DNA of 64,000 bases from Trinickia dabaoshanensis (GTDB lineage Bacteria; Pseudomonadota; Gammaproteobacteria; Burkholderiales; Burkholderiaceae). The position numbers and the translations under genes are program-made. Shown here piece by piece: positions 24,285 to 36,013 of this stretch. The notes beneath the pieces were generated by a model. It was not told the DNA's origin. It worked only from the letters and a program-made list of their open reading frames with translations, and made no database searches. The stretch is taken from contig NZ_PNYA01000007.1 in assembly GCF_002879885.1 (NCBI RefSeq), positions 1-64,000 of the forward strand. The letters are read 5' to 3'. Each line of letters opens with the position of its first letter. Position 1 is the stretch's first letter.

Positions 24285-24322
24285 CGGGCGGGTGCGCTTA
24301 TAAAGCGCCTCGCCCGTTTGTG
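24285..24322 (+). terminator. Hairpin in the rpsG-fusA spacer
   Basis: CGGGCG (24285-24290) pairs with CGCCCG (24311-24316), with an inner stem GCGCTT / AAGCGC, followed by TTTGTGTT. It may attenuate transcription into fusA-tuf or act as a processing site. Confidence 0.55.
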
Positions 24323-24374
24323 TTAGGGCGCGAAGACAATCGAAACCTTCGTGCTATCCCAATAGAGGATCAAA

Positions 24375-26477
24375 GTGGCTCGTAAGACACCTATCGAGCG
24401 CTACCGCAACATCGGTATTAGCGCTCACATCGACGCCGGCAAAACGACGACGACCGAGCGCATCCTGTTCTATACCGGTGTGAACCATAAGATCGGCGAA
24501 GTGCACGACGGTGCAGCGACGATGGACTGGATGGAGCAAGAGCAAGAGCGCGGCATCACCATTACGTCGGCTGCCACGACGGCCTTCTGGAAGGGCATGG
24601 GCGGCAACTATCCGGAACACCGGATCAACATCATCGACACCCCGGGCCACGTCGACTTCACGATCGAAGTCGAGCGCTCGATGCGCGTGCTCGACGGCGC
24701 GTGCATGGTCTACTGCGCCGTGGGCGGCGTGCAGCCGCAGTCGGAAACGGTGTGGCGCCAAGCGAACAAGTACAAGGTGCCGCGTCTCGCGTTCGTCAAC
24801 AAGATGGACCGTACCGGTGCGAACTTCTTCAAGGTCTACGACCAACTGAAGACGCGTCTGAAGGCGAACCCGGTGCCCGTCGTGGTGCCGATCGGCTCCG
24901 AAGAAAACTTCAAGGGCGTCGTCGACCTCTTGAAGATGCGCGCGATCATTTGGGACGAAGCGTCGCAAGGCACGAAGTTCGACTACGTCGACATTCCCGC
25001 TGAACTCGTCGAGACGTGCAACGAGTGGCGCGAGAAGATGATCGAGTCGGCCGCCGAAGCCAGCGAAGAGCTGATGGAAAAGTACCTCGGCGGCGAAGAG
25101 CTGTCCGAAGCGGAAATCGTCAAGGCGCTGCGCGACCGTACGATCGCTTGCGAAATCCAGCCGATGCTGTGCGGCACCGCGTTCAAGAACAAGGGCGTGC
25201 AGCGCATGCTCGACGCCGTGATCGACTTCCTGCCGTCGCCGGTGGACATTCCCCCGGTCAAGGGCGAACTCGAAAACGGCGATGCGGCCGAGCGTAAGGC
25301 TGCCGACGACGAGAAGTTCTCGGCGCTCGCGTTCAAGATCATGACGGACCCGTTCGTCGGCCAGTTGATCTTCTTCCGCGTCTACTCGGGTGTCGTCAAC
25401 TCGGGCGATACGGTGCTGAATTCGACGAAGGACAAGAAGGAGCGTCTGGGCCGGATTCTGCAGATGCACGCGAACCAGCGCGAGGAAATCAAGGAAGTGC
25501 GCGCGGGCGACATCGCCGCTGCCGTCGGTCTGAAGGAAGCGACGACGGGCGACACGCTGTGCGATCCGCAAAACCCGATCGTGCTCGAGCGCATGGTGTT
25601 CCCGGAACCCGTGATCTCGCAAGCCGTCGAGCCGAAGACGAAGGCCGACCAGGAAAAGATGGGCCTGGCGCTGAACCGTCTCGCACAAGAAGATCCGTCG
25701 TTCCGCGTCCAAACGGACGAAGAATCGGGCCAGACGATCATCTCGGGCATGGGCGAGCTGCACCTTGAAATTCTCGTCGACCGGATGAAGCGCGAATTCG
25801 GCGTGGAAGCTACCGTCGGTAAGCCGCAAGTGGCGTATCGCGAAACGATCCGCGCAACGGCGGCCGACGTCGAAGGCAAGTTCGTCAAGCAGTCGGGCGG
25901 TCGCGGCCAATACGGTCACGCGGTCATCACGCTCGAGCCGAACGAGCAAGGCAAGGGCTACGAGTTCCTCGACGAGATCAAGGGCGGTGTCATTCCTCGC
26001 GAATACATCCCGGCGGTCGACAAGGGTATTGCCGACACGCTCAAGAGCGGCGTGCTGGCCGGCTTCCCGGTCGTGGACGTGAAGGTGCATCTGACGTTCG
26101 GTTCGTACCACGATGTGGACTCGAACGAAAACGCGTTCCGTATGGCCGGTTCGATGGCCTTCAAGGAAGCAATGCGCAAGGCAAGCCCGGTCATCCTCGA
26201 GCCGATGATGGCAGTGGAAGTCGAAACGCCGGAAGACTACATGGGCAACGTGATGGGCGACTTGTCGGGCCGTCGCGGTATCGTCCAGGGCATGGAAGAC
26301 ATGGTCGGCGGCGGCAAGATCGTTCGCGCCGAAGTGCCGTTGTCGGAAATGTTCGGCTACTCCACTTCGCTGCGTTCGCTCACGCAAGGCCGTGCAACGT
26401 ACACGATGGAGTTCAAGCATTACTCCGAAGCGCCGCGCAATGTCGCAGAAGCGATCATCAGCGCGAAATCGAAGTAA
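24375..26477 (+). CDS. fusA: Elongation factor G
   Basis: 700 residues, GTG start at 24375 giving [14 protein letters not shown]. The P-loop [13 protein letters not shown]3 DTPGHVDFT and G4 NKMDR motifs are all present, with domains II-V complete. It catalyses translocation and, with RRF, ribosome recycling. It is cotranscribed with rpsLG upstream and tuf 44 bases downstream. No second fusA is in the window. Confidence 0.98.
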   Translation: MARKTPIERYRNIGISAHIDAGKTTTTERILFYTGVNHKIGEVHDGAATMDWMEQEQERGITITSAATTAFWKGMGGNYPEHRINIIDTPGHVDFTIEVERSMRVLDGACMVYCAVGGVQPQSETVWRQANKYKVPRLAFVNKMDRTGANFFKVYDQLKTRLKANPVPVVVPIGSEENFKGVVDLLKMRAIIWDEASQGTKFDYVDIPAELVETCNEWREKMIESAAEASEELMEKYLGGEELSEAEIVKALRDRTIACEIQPMLCGTAFKNKGVQRMLDAVIDFLPSPVDIPPVKGELENGDAAERKAADDEKFSALAFKIMTDPFVGQLIFFRVYSGVVNSGDTVLNSTKDKKERLGRILQMHANQREEIKEVRAGDIAAAVGLKEATTGDTLCDPQNPIVLERMVFPEPVISQAVEPKTKADQEKMGLALNRLAQEDPSFRVQTDEESGQTIISGMGELHLEILVDRMKREFGVEATVGKPQVAYRETIRATAADVEGKFVKQSGGRGQYGHAVITLEPNEQGKGYEFLDEIKGGVIPREYIPAVDKGIADTLKSGVLAGFPVVDVKVHLTFGSYHDVDSNENAFRMAGSMAFKEAMRKASPVILEPMMAVEVETPEDYMGNVMGDLSGRRGIVQGMEDMVGGGKIVRAEVPLSEMFGYSTSLRSLTQGRATYTMEFKHYSEAPRNVAEAIISAKSK

Positions 26478-26521
26478 GCCACCCGGCTTTTTCATCGACT
26501 ACTTTTTGAAAGAAGAGAATC

Positions 26522-27712
<1,191 letters not shown>

Positions 27713-27892
27713 AATCGATGGTTTCGCGGTTCTCGTGGCCATCGGCTGCGCGAACCGCGTGTGAAGCACTTGCAGTACCGCAGTAAAACGTGCCCGGGTT
27801 CGGGTGCACCGCCCCTTGGCGAGGCGTCCGGACCCACGTTCTTTTCCTAATTCGGCGGCGCAAAGCTGCCTCGCTCTTTCGAAGGAATCGTC
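27713..27892 (+). promoter_or_regulatory. Leader upstream of rpsJ
   Basis: 180 non-coding bases between tuf and rpsJ. CGCGGTTC (27725-27732) can pair with GAACCGCG (27752-27759) without a T run. This region is the positional counterpart of the S10 leader, which is bound by L4 in E. coli; the L4 structure itself was not identified. Confidence 0.4.
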
Positions 27893-28204
27893 ATGCAAAA
27901 CCAGAAAATCCGCATTCGCCTCAAAGCATTCGACTATCGTCTGATCGATCAATCGGCAGCCGAAATCGTCGACACGGCGAAGCGGACTGGTGCGATCGTT
28001 CGCGGTCCGGTACCCCTGCCGACCCGCATCCAACGTTTCGACATCCTGCGTTCGCCGCACGTCAACAAGACGTCGCGCGATCAGCTCGAAATCCGTACGC
28101 ACCAACGCCTGATGGACATCGTCGACCCGACGGACAAGACCGTCGACGCGCTGATGAAGCTCGATCTGCCGGCTGGCGTGGACGTGGAAATCAAGCTGCA
28201 ATAA
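27893..28204 (+). CDS. rpsJ: 30S ribosomal protein S10 / NusE
   Basis: 103 residues starting [16 protein letters not shown] after Met and containing the [16 protein letters not shown] loop. S10 works in the 30S head and also as NusE, binding NusB and the NusG KOW domain. An overlapping frame at 27790-28281 has no family match. It is separated from rplC by a 243-base gap holding a promoter, so S10 may be controlled apart from the rest of the cluster. Confidence 0.97.
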   Translation: MQNQKIRIRLKAFDYRLIDQSAAEIVDTAKRTGAIVRGPVPLPTRIQRFDILRSPHVNKTSRDQLEIRTHQRLMDIVDPTDKTVDALMKLDLPAGVDVEIKLQ

Positions 28205-28253
28205 GGTTTGCGCCGCCCCGGTCGCGAGGCCGCGGCGGTAAGTCTTTGATTGC

Positions 28254-28282
28254 TTGCGAAAAACGGAAAGCCTCGCTATAAT
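28254..28282 (+). promoter_or_regulatory. Promoter upstream of rplC with -10 inside an inverted repeat
   Basis: TTGCGA (28254-28259), a 17-base spacer and a perfect TATAAT (28277-28282). The -10 box sits in the loop between AAAGCCT (28267-28273) and AGGCTTT (28286-28292). It likely starts transcription of rplC onward. Confidence 0.75.
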
Positions 28283-28447
28283 GCAAGGCTTTTCGCGTAT
28301 TTGCGTAAAAAGTCGGTGTCAGTTCGTGCGCGGCGATGCGGCACAAACGGCCGTAAAAAGCCTAGCGGCACGTTGCGAAACGAGCCTCCTGGTACCGGCA
28401 TTTTGTAAATTAGCCCCGGCCAATCGCAGTCGGGAATGGAGAAAACG

Positions 28448-29107
28448 ATGAGCCTTGGACTCGTAGGTCGCAAGGTTGGCATGACCCGTATCTTCACGGC
28501 GGATGGGGACTCGATTCCCGTTACCGTGCTGGACGTGTCCGACAACCGCGTGGCGCAGATCAAGACCGTTGAAACGGATGGCTACACCGCCGTTCAAGTG
28601 GCATTCGGTACGCGCCGTCCCTCGCGTGTGACGAAGCCGCTGGCAGGTCACCTCGCCAAAGCCGGCGTACAAGCCGGTGAAATTCTCAAGGAATTCAAGA
28701 TCGATGCCGCAAAGGCTGCCGAGCTGTCCGCCGGCGCCGTGATCGGTGTCGACCTGTTCGAAGTCGGCCAAAAGATTGACGTGCAAGGCGTGTCGATCGG
28801 TAAGGGCTACGCCGGCACGATCAAGCGCTACAACTTCGCCTCGGGCCGTGCATCGCACGGTAACTCGCGTTCGCACAACGTCCCGGGTTCGATCGGTATG
28901 GCGCAAGATCCGGGTCGCGTGTTCCCCGGCAAGCGCATGACGGGTCACATGGGTGACGAAACCGTCACGGTGCAAAACCTCGAAATCGCTCGTATCGACG
29001 CCGATCGCAAGCTGCTGCTCGTCAAGGGTGCAGTGCCTGGCGCGAAGGGCGGCAAAGTTTTCGTGACGCCGGCAGTGAAGACGCGTGCCGCGAAAGGAGC
29101 GAAATAA
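28448..29107 (+). CDS. rplC: 50S ribosomal protein L3
   Basis: 219 residues when started at the ATG at 28448, six bases after GGAG (28438-28441), giving [15 protein letters not shown] after Met. The frame opens four codons earlier, at 28436, but without a proper ribosome-binding site. L3 reaches toward the peptidyl transferase centre. The Gln in [16 protein letters not shown] is the site methylated by PrmB in E. coli. It overlaps rplD by one base. Confidence 0.97.
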   Translation: MSLGLVGRKVGMTRIFTADGDSIPVTVLDVSDNRVAQIKTVETDGYTAVQVAFGTRRPSRVTKPLAGHLAKAGVQAGEILKEFKIDAAKAAELSAGAVIGVDLFEVGQKIDVQGVSIGKGYAGTIKRYNFASGRASHGNSRSHNVPGSIGMAQDPGRVFPGKRMTGHMGDETVTVQNLEIARIDADRKLLLVKGAVPGAKGGKVFVTPAVKTRAAKGAK

Positions 29108-29727
29108 TGGAACTGAAGCTCCTCAATTCTAATGGTCAAGAAGGCGCAGGCGTGAACGCGTCGGACGTCGTGTTCGGCCGTGATTACAACGAAGCGCTGA
29201 TTCACCAAGTCGTGGTGGCTTATCAAGCCAATGCCCGTAGCGGGAACCGCGCACAGAAGGATCGCGAGCAAGTCAAGCACACGACGAAGAAGCCGTGGCG
29301 TCAGAAGGGTACGGGCCGCGCTCGTGCCGGTATGTCGTCGAGCCCGTTGTGGCGTGGCGGTGGTCGGATTTTCCCGAACTCGCCCGAAGAGAACTTCTCG
29401 CACAAGGTCAACAAGAAGATGCATCGCGCAGGCCTCTGCTCGATCTTCTCGCAGCTCGCCCGCGAAGGCCGTCTGTCGGTTGTCGAGGACATCGTTCTCG
29501 AAGCGCCGAAGACGAAGCTGTTGGCTGAAAAATTCAAGGCCATGGGCCTCGACTCCGTGCTGGTCATTACCGACACGGTCGACGAGAACCTGTACCTCGC
29601 GTCGCGCAACCTGGCCCACGTGGCCGTTGTCGAGCCGCGTTACGCCGATCCGTTGTCGCTGATCTACTTCAAGAAAGTGCTGATCACGAAGGCAGCGGTC
29701 GCCCAGATCGAGGAGTTGCTGTCATGA
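29107..29727 (+). CDS. rplD: 50S ribosomal protein L4
   Basis: 206 residues with the tunnel-loop segment [15 protein letters not shown] and [14 protein letters not shown], the region where macrolide-resistance changes occur; no insertion or deletion is evident. In E. coli L4 also represses the S10 operon. It overlaps rplC by one base and rplW by four, indicating translational coupling. Confidence 0.97.
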   Translation: MELKLLNSNGQEGAGVNASDVVFGRDYNEALIHQVVVAYQANARSGNRAQKDREQVKHTTKKPWRQKGTGRARAGMSSSPLWRGGGRIFPNSPEENFSHKVNKKMHRAGLCSIFSQLAREGRLSVVEDIVLEAPKTKLLAEKFKAMGLDSVLVITDTVDENLYLASRNLAHVAVVEPRYADPLSLIYFKKVLITKAAVAQIEELLS

Positions 29728-30038
29728 GCGAGATTCGCAAAAACGATCATCGTTTGATGCAGGTCCTGCTCGCGCCGGTGATCTCCGAAAAGGCGACGCT
29801 GGTGGCCGACAAGAACGAGCAGGTCGTGTTCGAAGTCGCCCCGGATGCGACGAAGCAGGAAGTGAAGGCCGCCGTCGAGCTGCTGTTCAAGGTGGAAGTC
29901 GATTCCGTCAATGTGCTGAACATGAAGGGCAAGGCCAAGCGCTTTGGCCGTTTCATGGGCAAGCGCAAGGACGTGAGGAAGGCATACGTCTGCCTGAAGC
30001 CCGGCCAGGAAATCAACTTTGAAGCGGAGGCCAAGTAA
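29724..30038 (+). CDS. rplW: 50S ribosomal protein L23
   Basis: 104 residues, with the core segment [19 protein letters not shown] and the loop [18 protein letters not shown]23 lies at the exit of the peptide tunnel and docks trigger factor and SRP. The start ATG overlaps the end of rplD (ATGA type). Confidence 0.97.
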   Translation: MSEIRKNDHRLMQVLLAPVISEKATLVADKNEQVVFEVAPDATKQEVKAAVELLFKVEVDSVNVLNMKGKAKRFGRFMGKRKDVRKAYVCLKPGQEINFEAEAK

Positions 30039-30040
30039 TC

Positions 30041-30868
30041 ATGGCAATCGTGAAAGTTAAACCGACCTCGCCGGGTCGCCGCGCGATGGTCAAGGTGGTC
30101 AACAAAGATCTGCACAAGGGCAAGCCGCACGCAGCGCTGCTCGAGCCGCAGAGCAAGGCCGCCGGTCGTAACAACAACGGCCATGTGACGACGCGCCACC
30201 AAGGCGGCGGTCACAAGCAACACTACCGTGTCATCGATTTCCGTCGCACGAAGGACGGCATTCCGGCGAAGGTCGAGCGTCTCGAGTACGACCCGAACCG
30301 TAGCGCCAACATCGCGCTCCTGTTGTACGCAGACGGCGAACGTCGCTACATCATCGCGTCGAAGGGCATGGCGGTCGGTCAACAACTGATGTCGGGCTCC
30401 GAAGCGCCGATCCGCGCAGGCAACACGCTGCCGATCCGCAACATCCCGGTCGGTACGACGATCCACTGCATCGAGATGCTCCCGGGCAAGGGCGCGCAAA
30501 TCGCGCGTTCGGCCGGCACCTCGGCCATGCTGCTGGCACGTGAAGGCACGTACGCGCAGGTTCGTCTGCGTTCGGGCGAAATCCGCCGCGTGCATATCGA
30601 GTGCCGCGCAACGATCGGCGAAGTGGGTAACGAAGAGCACAGCCTGCGCCAAATCGGTAAGGCCGGTGCGAACCGCTGGCGCGGTATCCGCCCGACGGTG
30701 CGTGGTGTCGCGATGAACCCGGTCGATCACCCGCACGGCGGTGGTGAAGGCCGTACGGCTGCAGGCCGCCACCCGGTCAGCCCGTGGGGCCAGCAGACGA
30801 AGGGCTATCGCACCCGTCGCAACAAGCGCACGACGACGATGATCGTCCAGCGCCGTCACAAGCGTTAA
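30041..30868 (+). CDS. rplB: 50S ribosomal protein L2
   Basis: 275 residues with the C-terminal signature [16 protein letters not shown], which contains the His needed for peptidyl transferase function (E. coli His229). It starts two bases after rplW and ends ten bases before rpsS. Length and motifs are typical. Confidence 0.98.
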   Translation: MAIVKVKPTSPGRRAMVKVVNKDLHKGKPHAALLEPQSKAAGRNNNGHVTTRHQGGGHKQHYRVIDFRRTKDGIPAKVERLEYDPNRSANIALLLYADGERRYIIASKGMAVGQQLMSGSEAPIRAGNTLPIRNIPVGTTIHCIEMLPGKGAQIARSAGTSAMLLAREGTYAQVRLRSGEIRRVHIECRATIGEVGNEEHSLRQIGKAGANRWRGIRPTVRGVAMNPVDHPHGGGEGRTAAGRHPVSPWGQQTKGYRTRRNKRTTTMIVQRRHKR

Positions 30869-30878
30869 GGAGTAGGCA

Positions 30879-31154
30879 ATGGCACGTTCTGTTAAAAAAG
30901 GTCCGTTCTGCGACGCCCATTTGCTGAAGAAAGTTGAGGCGGCTGCAGCTTCGCGCGACAAGAAGCCGATCAAGACCTGGTCGCGTCGTTCGACGATCCT
31001 CCCGGATTTCATCGGCTTGACGATCGCCGTTCACAACGGCCGTCAACACGTTCCGGTGTACATCTCGGAAAACATGGTCGGCCACAAGCTTGGCGAGTTC
31101 GCATTGACCCGGACGTTCAAGGGTCACGCGGCCGACAAGAAGGCCAAGAAATAA
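30879..31154 (+). CDS. rpsS: 30S ribosomal protein S19
   Basis: 91 residues, beginning [18 protein letters not shown] after Met and containing the conserved [18 protein letters not shown] and the [12 protein letters not shown] tail. S19 forms a complex with S13 in the 30S head near the A-site tRNA. AAGGAG precedes the start. Confidence 0.98.
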
Positions 31155-31166
31155 GGGGCTATCAAG

Positions 31167-31496
31167 ATGGAAGTGAAAGCAATTCATCGCGGTGCCCGCA
31201 TCTCGGCGCAGAAAACGCGCCTTGTGGCTGACCAGATCCGCGGTTTGCCGGTCGACAAGGCGCTGAACGTTCTGACGTTCTCGCCGAAGAAGGCGGCTGG
31301 CATCGTGAAGAAGGTCGTGCTGTCGGCGATCGCGAATGCGGAGCACAACGAGGGCGCCGACATCGACGAGCTCAAGATCAAGAGCATCTACGTCGACAAG
31401 GCTGCCTCGCTGAAGCGGTTCACCGCGCGCGCTAAAGGCCGCGGCAACCGCATCGAGAAGCAATCCTGTCACATCACTGTGACGGTCGGGAATTAA
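31167..31496 (+). CDS. rplV: 50S ribosomal protein L22
   Basis: 109 residues. The start [20 protein letters not shown] and the extended tunnel hairpin around [14 protein letters not shown] are conserved. L22 lines the exit tunnel with L4. It lies 12 bases after rpsS and 11 before rpsC. Confidence 0.98.
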
Positions 31497-31507
31497 GGGG
31501 TCATACG

Positions 31508-32308
31508 ATGGGACAGAAAATTCATCCGACTGGCTTCCGTCTGGCCGTCAGCCGCAATTGGGCTTCGCGTTGGTACGCGAGCAACAACAATTTCGCGGCG
31601 ATGCTCCAGGAAGACATCGGTGTTCGTGAATACCTGAAGAAGAAGCTGAAGAACGCTTCGGTTGGCCGCGTCGTCATCGAGCGTCCGGCGAAGAATGCGC
31701 GCATCACGATTTTCAGCTCGCGTCCTGGTGTCGTGATCGGCAAGAAGGGCGAGGACATCGAACTCTTGAAGTCCGAGCTGCAAAAGCGCATGGGCGTGCC
31801 CGTGCACGTGAACATCGAGGAAATCCGCAAGCCGGAAACCGATGCGCAACTGATCGCCGATTCGATCACGCAACAGCTCGAGCGCCGGATCATGTTCCGC
31901 CGCGCGATGAAGCGTGCGATGCAAAACGCGATGCGTCTGGGCGCGCAAGGCATCAAGATCATGAGCGCCGGCCGTCTGAACGGTATCGAAATCGCACGTA
32001 CGGAGTGGTATCGCGAAGGTCGCGTGCCCTTGCACACGCTGCGTGCCGATATCGACTACGCAACGTCGGAAGCAAAGACGACGTACGGCATCATCGGCGT
32101 GAAGGTGTGGGTCTACAAGGGCGACACGCTGGGCCGCAACGATGCACCGGTCGTCGAAGAAGCGCCGGAAGAAAAGCGTCCGCGCCGCAACGCACGTCCG
32201 GGCGATCGCCGCCCCCGTCGTGACGGTGAAGGTGGCGCGCCCGCAGGTGCTCGCCGTGGTGCGCCGCGTCGCGGCGGCGCCGGCGGTGACGGCAAGACTG
32301 GAGAATAA
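31508..32308 (+). CDS. rpsC: 30S ribosomal protein S3
   Basis: 266 residues: the N-terminal KH domain ([15 protein letters not shown]) and the C-terminal S3 domain with the helicase-linked basic surface. The last about 55 residues are an Arg/Gly/Pro-rich tail (from [11 protein letters not shown] onward) absent from the 233-residue E. coli protein; such a tail is, as I recall, normal in Burkholderia. It contacts mRNA at the entry channel. Confidence 0.97.
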   Translation: MGQKIHPTGFRLAVSRNWASRWYASNNNFAAMLQEDIGVREYLKKKLKNASVGRVVIERPAKNARITIFSSRPGVVIGKKGEDIELLKSELQKRMGVPVHVNIEEIRKPETDAQLIADSITQQLERRIMFRRAMKRAMQNAMRLGAQGIKIMSAGRLNGIEIARTEWYREGRVPLHTLRADIDYATSEAKTTYGIIGVKVWVYKGDTLGRNDAPVVEEAPEEKRPRRNARPGDRRPRRDGEGGAPAGARRGAPRRGGAGGDGKTGE

Positions 32309-32310
32309 CG

Positions 32311-32727
32311 ATGCTGCAACCGAAACGCAGGAAGTATCGCAAAGAGCAAAAGGGTCGTAACACCGGTATCGCGACGCGCGGCAACGCAGTGTCGTTCGGT
32401 GAGTTCGGCCTGAAGGCTATCGGTCGCGGCCGTCTGACCGCGCGTCAAATCGAAGCGGCGCGTCGTGCAATGACGCGTCACATCAAGCGCGGCGGCCGCA
32501 TCTGGATTCGCATTTTCCCGGACAAGCCGATCTCGCAAAAGCCGGCTGAAGTGCGGATGGGTAACGGCAAGGGTAACCCCGAGTACTACGTCGCCGAGAT
32601 CCAGCCGGGCAAGATGCTGTACGAAATGGATGGCGTATCCGAAGAACTGGCACGTGAAGCGTTCCGTCTGGCAGCTGCGAAGCTGCCGTTGAAGACGGCG
32701 TTCATCGTTCGTCAGCTCGGCGCTTAA
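32311..32727 (+). CDS. rplP: 50S ribosomal protein L16
   Basis: 138 residues starting [17 protein letters not shown], with the [14 protein letters not shown] and [19 protein letters not shown] segments. L16 helps place the acceptor arm of A-site tRNA. It starts two bases after rpsC. Confidence 0.98.
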   Translation: MLQPKRRKYRKEQKGRNTGIATRGNAVSFGEFGLKAIGRGRLTARQIEAARRAMTRHIKRGGRIWIRIFPDKPISQKPAEVRMGNGKGNPEYYVAEIQPGKMLYEMDGVSEELAREAFRLAAAKLPLKTAFIVRQLGA

Positions 32728-32737
32728 GGAGCAAACG

Positions 32738-32932
32738 ATGAAGGCTTCTGAACTTCACCAAAAAGACACGGCCGCGCTCAACAAAGAGCTGACGGACCTG
32801 TTGAAAGCGCAATTCGGCCTGCGCATGCAACTCGCGACGCAGCAGCTCACGAACACGAGCCAGCTGAAGAAGGTTCGTCGCGACATCGCACGTGTGCGGA
32901 CCGTCCTGACTGAGAAGGCGAACCAGAAATGA
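32738..32932 (+). CDS. rpmC: 50S ribosomal protein L29
   Basis: 64 residues, two helices with the family core [20 protein letters not shown] (residues about 28-47). L29 lies next to L23 at the tunnel exit. Its stop overlaps the rpsQ start by four bases (ATGA). Confidence 0.96.
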   Translation: MKASELHQKDTAALNKELTDLLKAQFGLRMQLATQQLTNTSQLKKVRRDIARVRTVLTEKANQK

Positions 32933-33201
32933 ACGATAGCGTAAAAACCTCGCTCAAGCGGACGCTGATCGGCAAGGTCGTCAGCAACAAGATGGACAAG
33001 ACGGTCACCGTGCTCGTCGAGCACCGCGTGAAGCACCCGATCTACGGCAAGTACGTCGTGCGCTCGAAGAAGTATCACGCGCATGACGACGCGAACACGT
33101 ACAACGAGGGCGACCTCGTTGAAATCCAGGAAACGCGTCCGATTTCGAAGACGAAAGCCTGGACCGTGTCCCGCCTTGTCGAAGCCGCGCGTGTGATCTA
33201 A
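32929..33201 (+). CDS. rpsQ: 30S ribosomal protein S17
   Basis: 90 residues with the OB-fold signature [19 protein letters not shown] and [15 protein letters not shown]. Last gene of the S10-type unit here; a 280-base gap with a promoter separates it from rplN. Confidence 0.97.
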   Translation: MNDSVKTSLKRTLIGKVVSNKMDKTVTVLVEHRVKHPIYGKYVVRSKKYHAHDDANTYNEGDLVEIQETRPISKTKAWTVSRLVEAARVI

Positions 33202-33243
33202 GCGCAGCGTAGTAGAAGTCGTTGAAATCGCTGTAGATTTCGC

Positions 33244-33280
33244 TTGCAAGACCGAGGTTATTTGTTATAATCTCGGTCTT
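33244..33280 (+). promoter_or_regulatory. Promoter of the spc operon with -10 inside an inverted repeat
   Basis: TTGCAA (33244-33249), a 16-base spacer and TATAAT (33266-33271). The -10 box lies between the arms AAGACCGAG (33248-33256) and CTCGGTCTT (33272-33280), a perfect 9-bp dyad. The rest of the 33202-33481 gap has no gene; the RNA leader from here to rplN would be about 200 bases. Confidence 0.75.
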
Positions 33281-33481
33281 CCCTCTTTATGGGATCCGTT
33301 ACGGACGCCGTAGAGGGGAAGCGGAAGGGCGCCAGCCCGCTCCGCAGGAATCACTCGATTGCGATGGCGGTTTCGTTGCCGTCGCTGCTGTTCTAACCCA
33401 AGCAGCCGATTGGCTGACGGGACCAAGACTGACCGACTGAACCATGGTGGTGCAGGCGGATTAAGTTGGGAAAGATAAACC

Positions 33482-33850
33482 ATGATCCAGACCGAATCTC
33501 GGCTTGAAGTGGCCGACAACACGGGTGCACGTGAAGTCATGTGCATCAAGGTGCTCGGCGGCTCGAAGCGTCGTTATGCCAACATCGGCGACATCATCAA
33601 GGTGAGCGTCAAAGAGGCAACGCCGCGCGGGCGCGTGAAGAAAGGCGAAATCTACAACGCCGTGGTGGTTCGCACCGCCAAGGGCGTTCGTCGCCAAGAC
33701 GGCTCGCTGATCAAGTTCGACGGCAATGCAGCCGTCTTGTTGAATACCAAGCTCGAGCCCATCGGCACCCGCATTTTCGGGCCGGTCACGCGTGAGTTGC
33801 GTAGCGAACGGTTCATGAAGATCGTTTCGCTCGCGCCGGAAGTGCTGTAA
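33482..33850 (+). CDS. rplN: 50S ribosomal protein L14
   Basis: 122 residues, beginning [20 protein letters not shown] and containing the [19 protein letters not shown] motif. L14 forms intersubunit bridges. First gene of the spc unit, about 210 bases downstream of its promoter. Confidence 0.98.
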   Translation: MIQTESRLEVADNTGAREVMCIKVLGGSKRRYANIGDIIKVSVKEATPRGRVKKGEIYNAVVVRTAKGVRRQDGSLIKFDGNAAVLLNTKLEPIGTRIFGPVTRELRSERFMKIVSLAPEVL

Positions 33851-33859
33851 GGAGTCGCG

Positions 33860-34168
33860 ATGAATAAGATTCGCAAGGGTGACGAAGTCGTTGTCATCAC
33901 CGGCAAAGATAAGGGCAAGCGCGGTGTGGTGCTGGCCGTCGGTGAAGATCGCGTGACGGTGGAAGGCATCAACCTCGTTAAGAAGCACGTCAAACCGAAC
34001 CCGATGAAGGGTACGACGGGTGGCGTGGAAGCGAAGACGATGCCGTTGCACATTTCGAACGTCGCGCTCGTCGACGCGAACGGCAAAGCCTCGCGTGTGG
34101 GCATCAAGGTCGAGGACGGCAAGAAGGTGCGCTTCCTGAAGACGACCGGTGCCGTGCTGAGCGCCTGA
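33860..34168 (+). CDS. rplX: 50S ribosomal protein L24
   Basis: 102 residues with an N-terminal KOW domain ([18 protein letters not shown]). An early-assembly 50S protein that sits near the tunnel exit. AAGGAG precedes the ATG. Confidence 0.97.
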   Translation: MNKIRKGDEVVVITGKDKGKRGVVLAVGEDRVTVEGINLVKKHVKPNPMKGTTGGVEAKTMPLHISNVALVDANGKASRVGIKVEDGKKVRFLKTTGAVLSA

Positions 34169-34186
34169 CGCTGCGGAGTATAAAAA

Positions 34187-34726
34187 ATGGCTCGTTTGCA
34201 AGAGTTTTACAAAGAGAAGGTCGTTCCCGGCCTTATCGAGAAGTTCGGCTACAAGTCGGTCATGGAAGTGCCGCGCATCACCAAGATCACCCTGAACATG
34301 GGTCTTGGCGAAGCCGTCGCTGACAAGAAGATCATCGAAAACGCCGTGGGCGATCTGACGAAGATCGCGGGTCAAAAGCCGGTGGTGACGAAGGCTCGCA
34401 AGGCAATCGCGGGCTTCAAGATCCGTCAAGGCTACCCGATCGGTGCGATGGTCACGCTGCGTGGTCAAGCGATGTACGAATTCCTGGATCGTTTCGTGAC
34501 GGTGGCATTGCCCCGCGTGCGTGACTTCCGTGGTGTGTCGGGTCGGGCGTTCGACGGTCGCGGCAACTACAACATCGGTGTGAAAGAGCAGATCATTTTC
34601 CCCGAAATCGACTACGACAAAATCGACGCGCTGCGTGGGCTGAACATCAGCATCACGACCACCGCGAAGACCGACGAAGAAGCCAAGGCACTGCTCGCCA
34701 GCTTCAAGTTCCCGTTCAGAAACTGA
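34187..34726 (+). CDS. rplE: 50S ribosomal protein L5
   Basis: 179 residues with the conserved [18 protein letters not shown] and [18 protein letters not shown] segments. L5 binds 5S rRNA with L18 (encoded at 36014-36379) in the central protuberance. Confidence 0.98.
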   Translation: MARLQEFYKEKVVPGLIEKFGYKSVMEVPRITKITLNMGLGEAVADKKIIENAVGDLTKIAGQKPVVTKARKAIAGFKIRQGYPIGAMVTLRGQAMYEFLDRFVTVALPRVRDFRGVSGRAFDGRGNYNIGVKEQIIFPEIDYDKIDALRGLNISITTTAKTDEEAKALLASFKFPFRN

Positions 34727-34733
34727 GGTTACC

Positions 34734-35039
34734 GTGGCTAAACTGGCACTGATCGAACGTGAAAAGAAGCGCGCCCGCCTGGCGGCGAAGTTCGCCCCGA
34801 AGCGCGAAGCGCTGAAGGCGATCATCGACGACCAATCGAAGTCGGAAGAAGAGCGCTATGCGGCTCGCCTCGAGCTGCAACAACTGCCCCGCAATGCGAA
34901 CCCCACGCGTAAGCGCAACCGCTGCGCCATCACGGGTCGTCCGCGTGGCACGTTCCGCAAGTTCGGACTTGCGCGTAACAAGATTCGCGAAATCGCATTC
35001 CGCGGCGAGATCCCCGGCCTGACCAAGGCGAGCTGGTAA
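34734..35039 (+). CDS. rpsN: 30S ribosomal protein S14 (zinc-free form)
   Basis: 101 residues, GTG start seven bases after a GAGG. The length and the lack of the CxxC pairs mark the long zinc-independent type. The C-terminal block [20 protein letters not shown] is conserved. Confidence 0.97.
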   Translation: MAKLALIEREKKRARLAAKFAPKREALKAIIDDQSKSEEERYAARLELQQLPRNANPTRKRNRCAITGRPRGTFRKFGLARNKIREIAFRGEIPGLTKASW

Positions 35040-35053
35040 TAGGAGAAACATAA

Positions 35054-35449
35054 ATGAGCATGAGTGATCCTATCGCCGATATGCTGACTCGCATCCGCAA
35101 CGCGCAGATGGTCGAGAAGGTTTCGGTGGCAATGCCCTCGTCGAAAGTTAAGGTGGCGATTGCGCAGGTCCTGAAGGACGAAGGTTATATCGACGACTTC
35201 GCAGTGAAGTCGGAAGGCGCGAAGTCGGAATTGAACATCGCGTTGAAGTACTACGCTGGCCGCCCGGTCATCGAACGCCTCGAGCGCGTTTCGAAGCCCG
35301 GTCTGCGCGTGTACCGCGGTCGTAATGACATCCCGCAGGTCATGAATGGCCTCGGCGTCGCGATCGTTTCGACGCCCAAGGGTGTGATGACCGACCGCAA
35401 AGCCCGCGCCAATGGCGTCGGCGGCGAAGTCATCTGCTACGTCGCTTAA
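35054..35449 (+). CDS. rpsH: 30S ribosomal protein S8
   Basis: 131 residues, with [18 protein letters not shown] at the start and the C-terminal [12 protein letters not shown]8 binds 16S rRNA helix 21 and in E. coli represses the spc operon. A second in-frame ATG two codons in could also serve as start. Confidence 0.97.
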   Translation: MSMSDPIADMLTRIRNAQMVEKVSVAMPSSKVKVAIAQVLKDEGYIDDFAVKSEGAKSELNIALKYYAGRPVIERLERVSKPGLRVYRGRNDIPQVMNGLGVAIVSTPKGVMTDRKARANGVGGEVICYVA

Positions 35450-35470
35450 CGCCGAAAGAGGAGAAGAAAC

Positions 35471-36001
35471 ATGTCTCGAGTAGGTAAAAGCCCGGTTGCG
35501 CTGAACGGCGCCGAAGTGAAGGTCGAAGGCGGCCTCATTACGGTGAAGGGCGCGCTCGGCACGATTTCGCAAGCGCAAAACAAGCTTGTGAAGGTCGTCG
35601 TCGACGGCGCCGTCCTGAAGTTCGAGCCGGTTGACGAAAGCCGCGAAGCGAATGCGATGTCGGGCACGATGCGCGCGATCGTCGCGAACATGGTGCACGG
35701 CGCGACGAAGGGTTTCGAGCGCAAGCTCACCCTCGTCGGCGTGGGTTATCGTGCGCAAGCGCAAGGCGACAAGCTGAACCTGTCGCTGGGTTTCTCGCAC
35801 CCCGTGGTGCACCAAATGCCGGAAGGCGTGAAGGCTGAAACCCCGTCGCAAACGGAAATCGTGATCAAGGGGATCGACAAGCAGAAAGTCGGCCAAGTCG
35901 CTGCCGAAGTGCGCGGCTATCGCCCGCCTGAGCCCTACAAGGGCAAGGGTGTGCGCTACGCCGACGAGGTGGTGATCCTCAAAGAAACGAAGAAGAAGTA
36001 A
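35471..36001 (+). CDS. rplF: 50S ribosomal protein L6
   Basis: 176 residues, beginning [19 protein letters not shown] after Met and ending with the motif [17 protein letters not shown] near the C-terminus. L6 lies near the factor-binding site of the 50S subunit. AAGAGGAGAAG precedes the start. Confidence 0.98.
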   Translation: MSRVGKSPVALNGAEVKVEGGLITVKGALGTISQAQNKLVKVVVDGAVLKFEPVDESREANAMSGTMRAIVANMVHGATKGFERKLTLVGVGYRAQAQGDKLNLSLGFSHPVVHQMPEGVKAETPSQTEIVIKGIDKQKVGQVAAEVRGYRPPEPYKGKGVRYADEVVILKETKKK

Positions 36002-36013
36002 GGGTGCGCAATC

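Noticed and set aside
24354-26495. A 713-codon minus-strand frame opposite fusA
   Set aside because: Shadow of fusA with His/Arg-rich composition and no family features.
27790-28281. A 163-codon frame overlapping rpsJ
   Set aside because: Out of frame with the certain S10 gene and lacking any domain.
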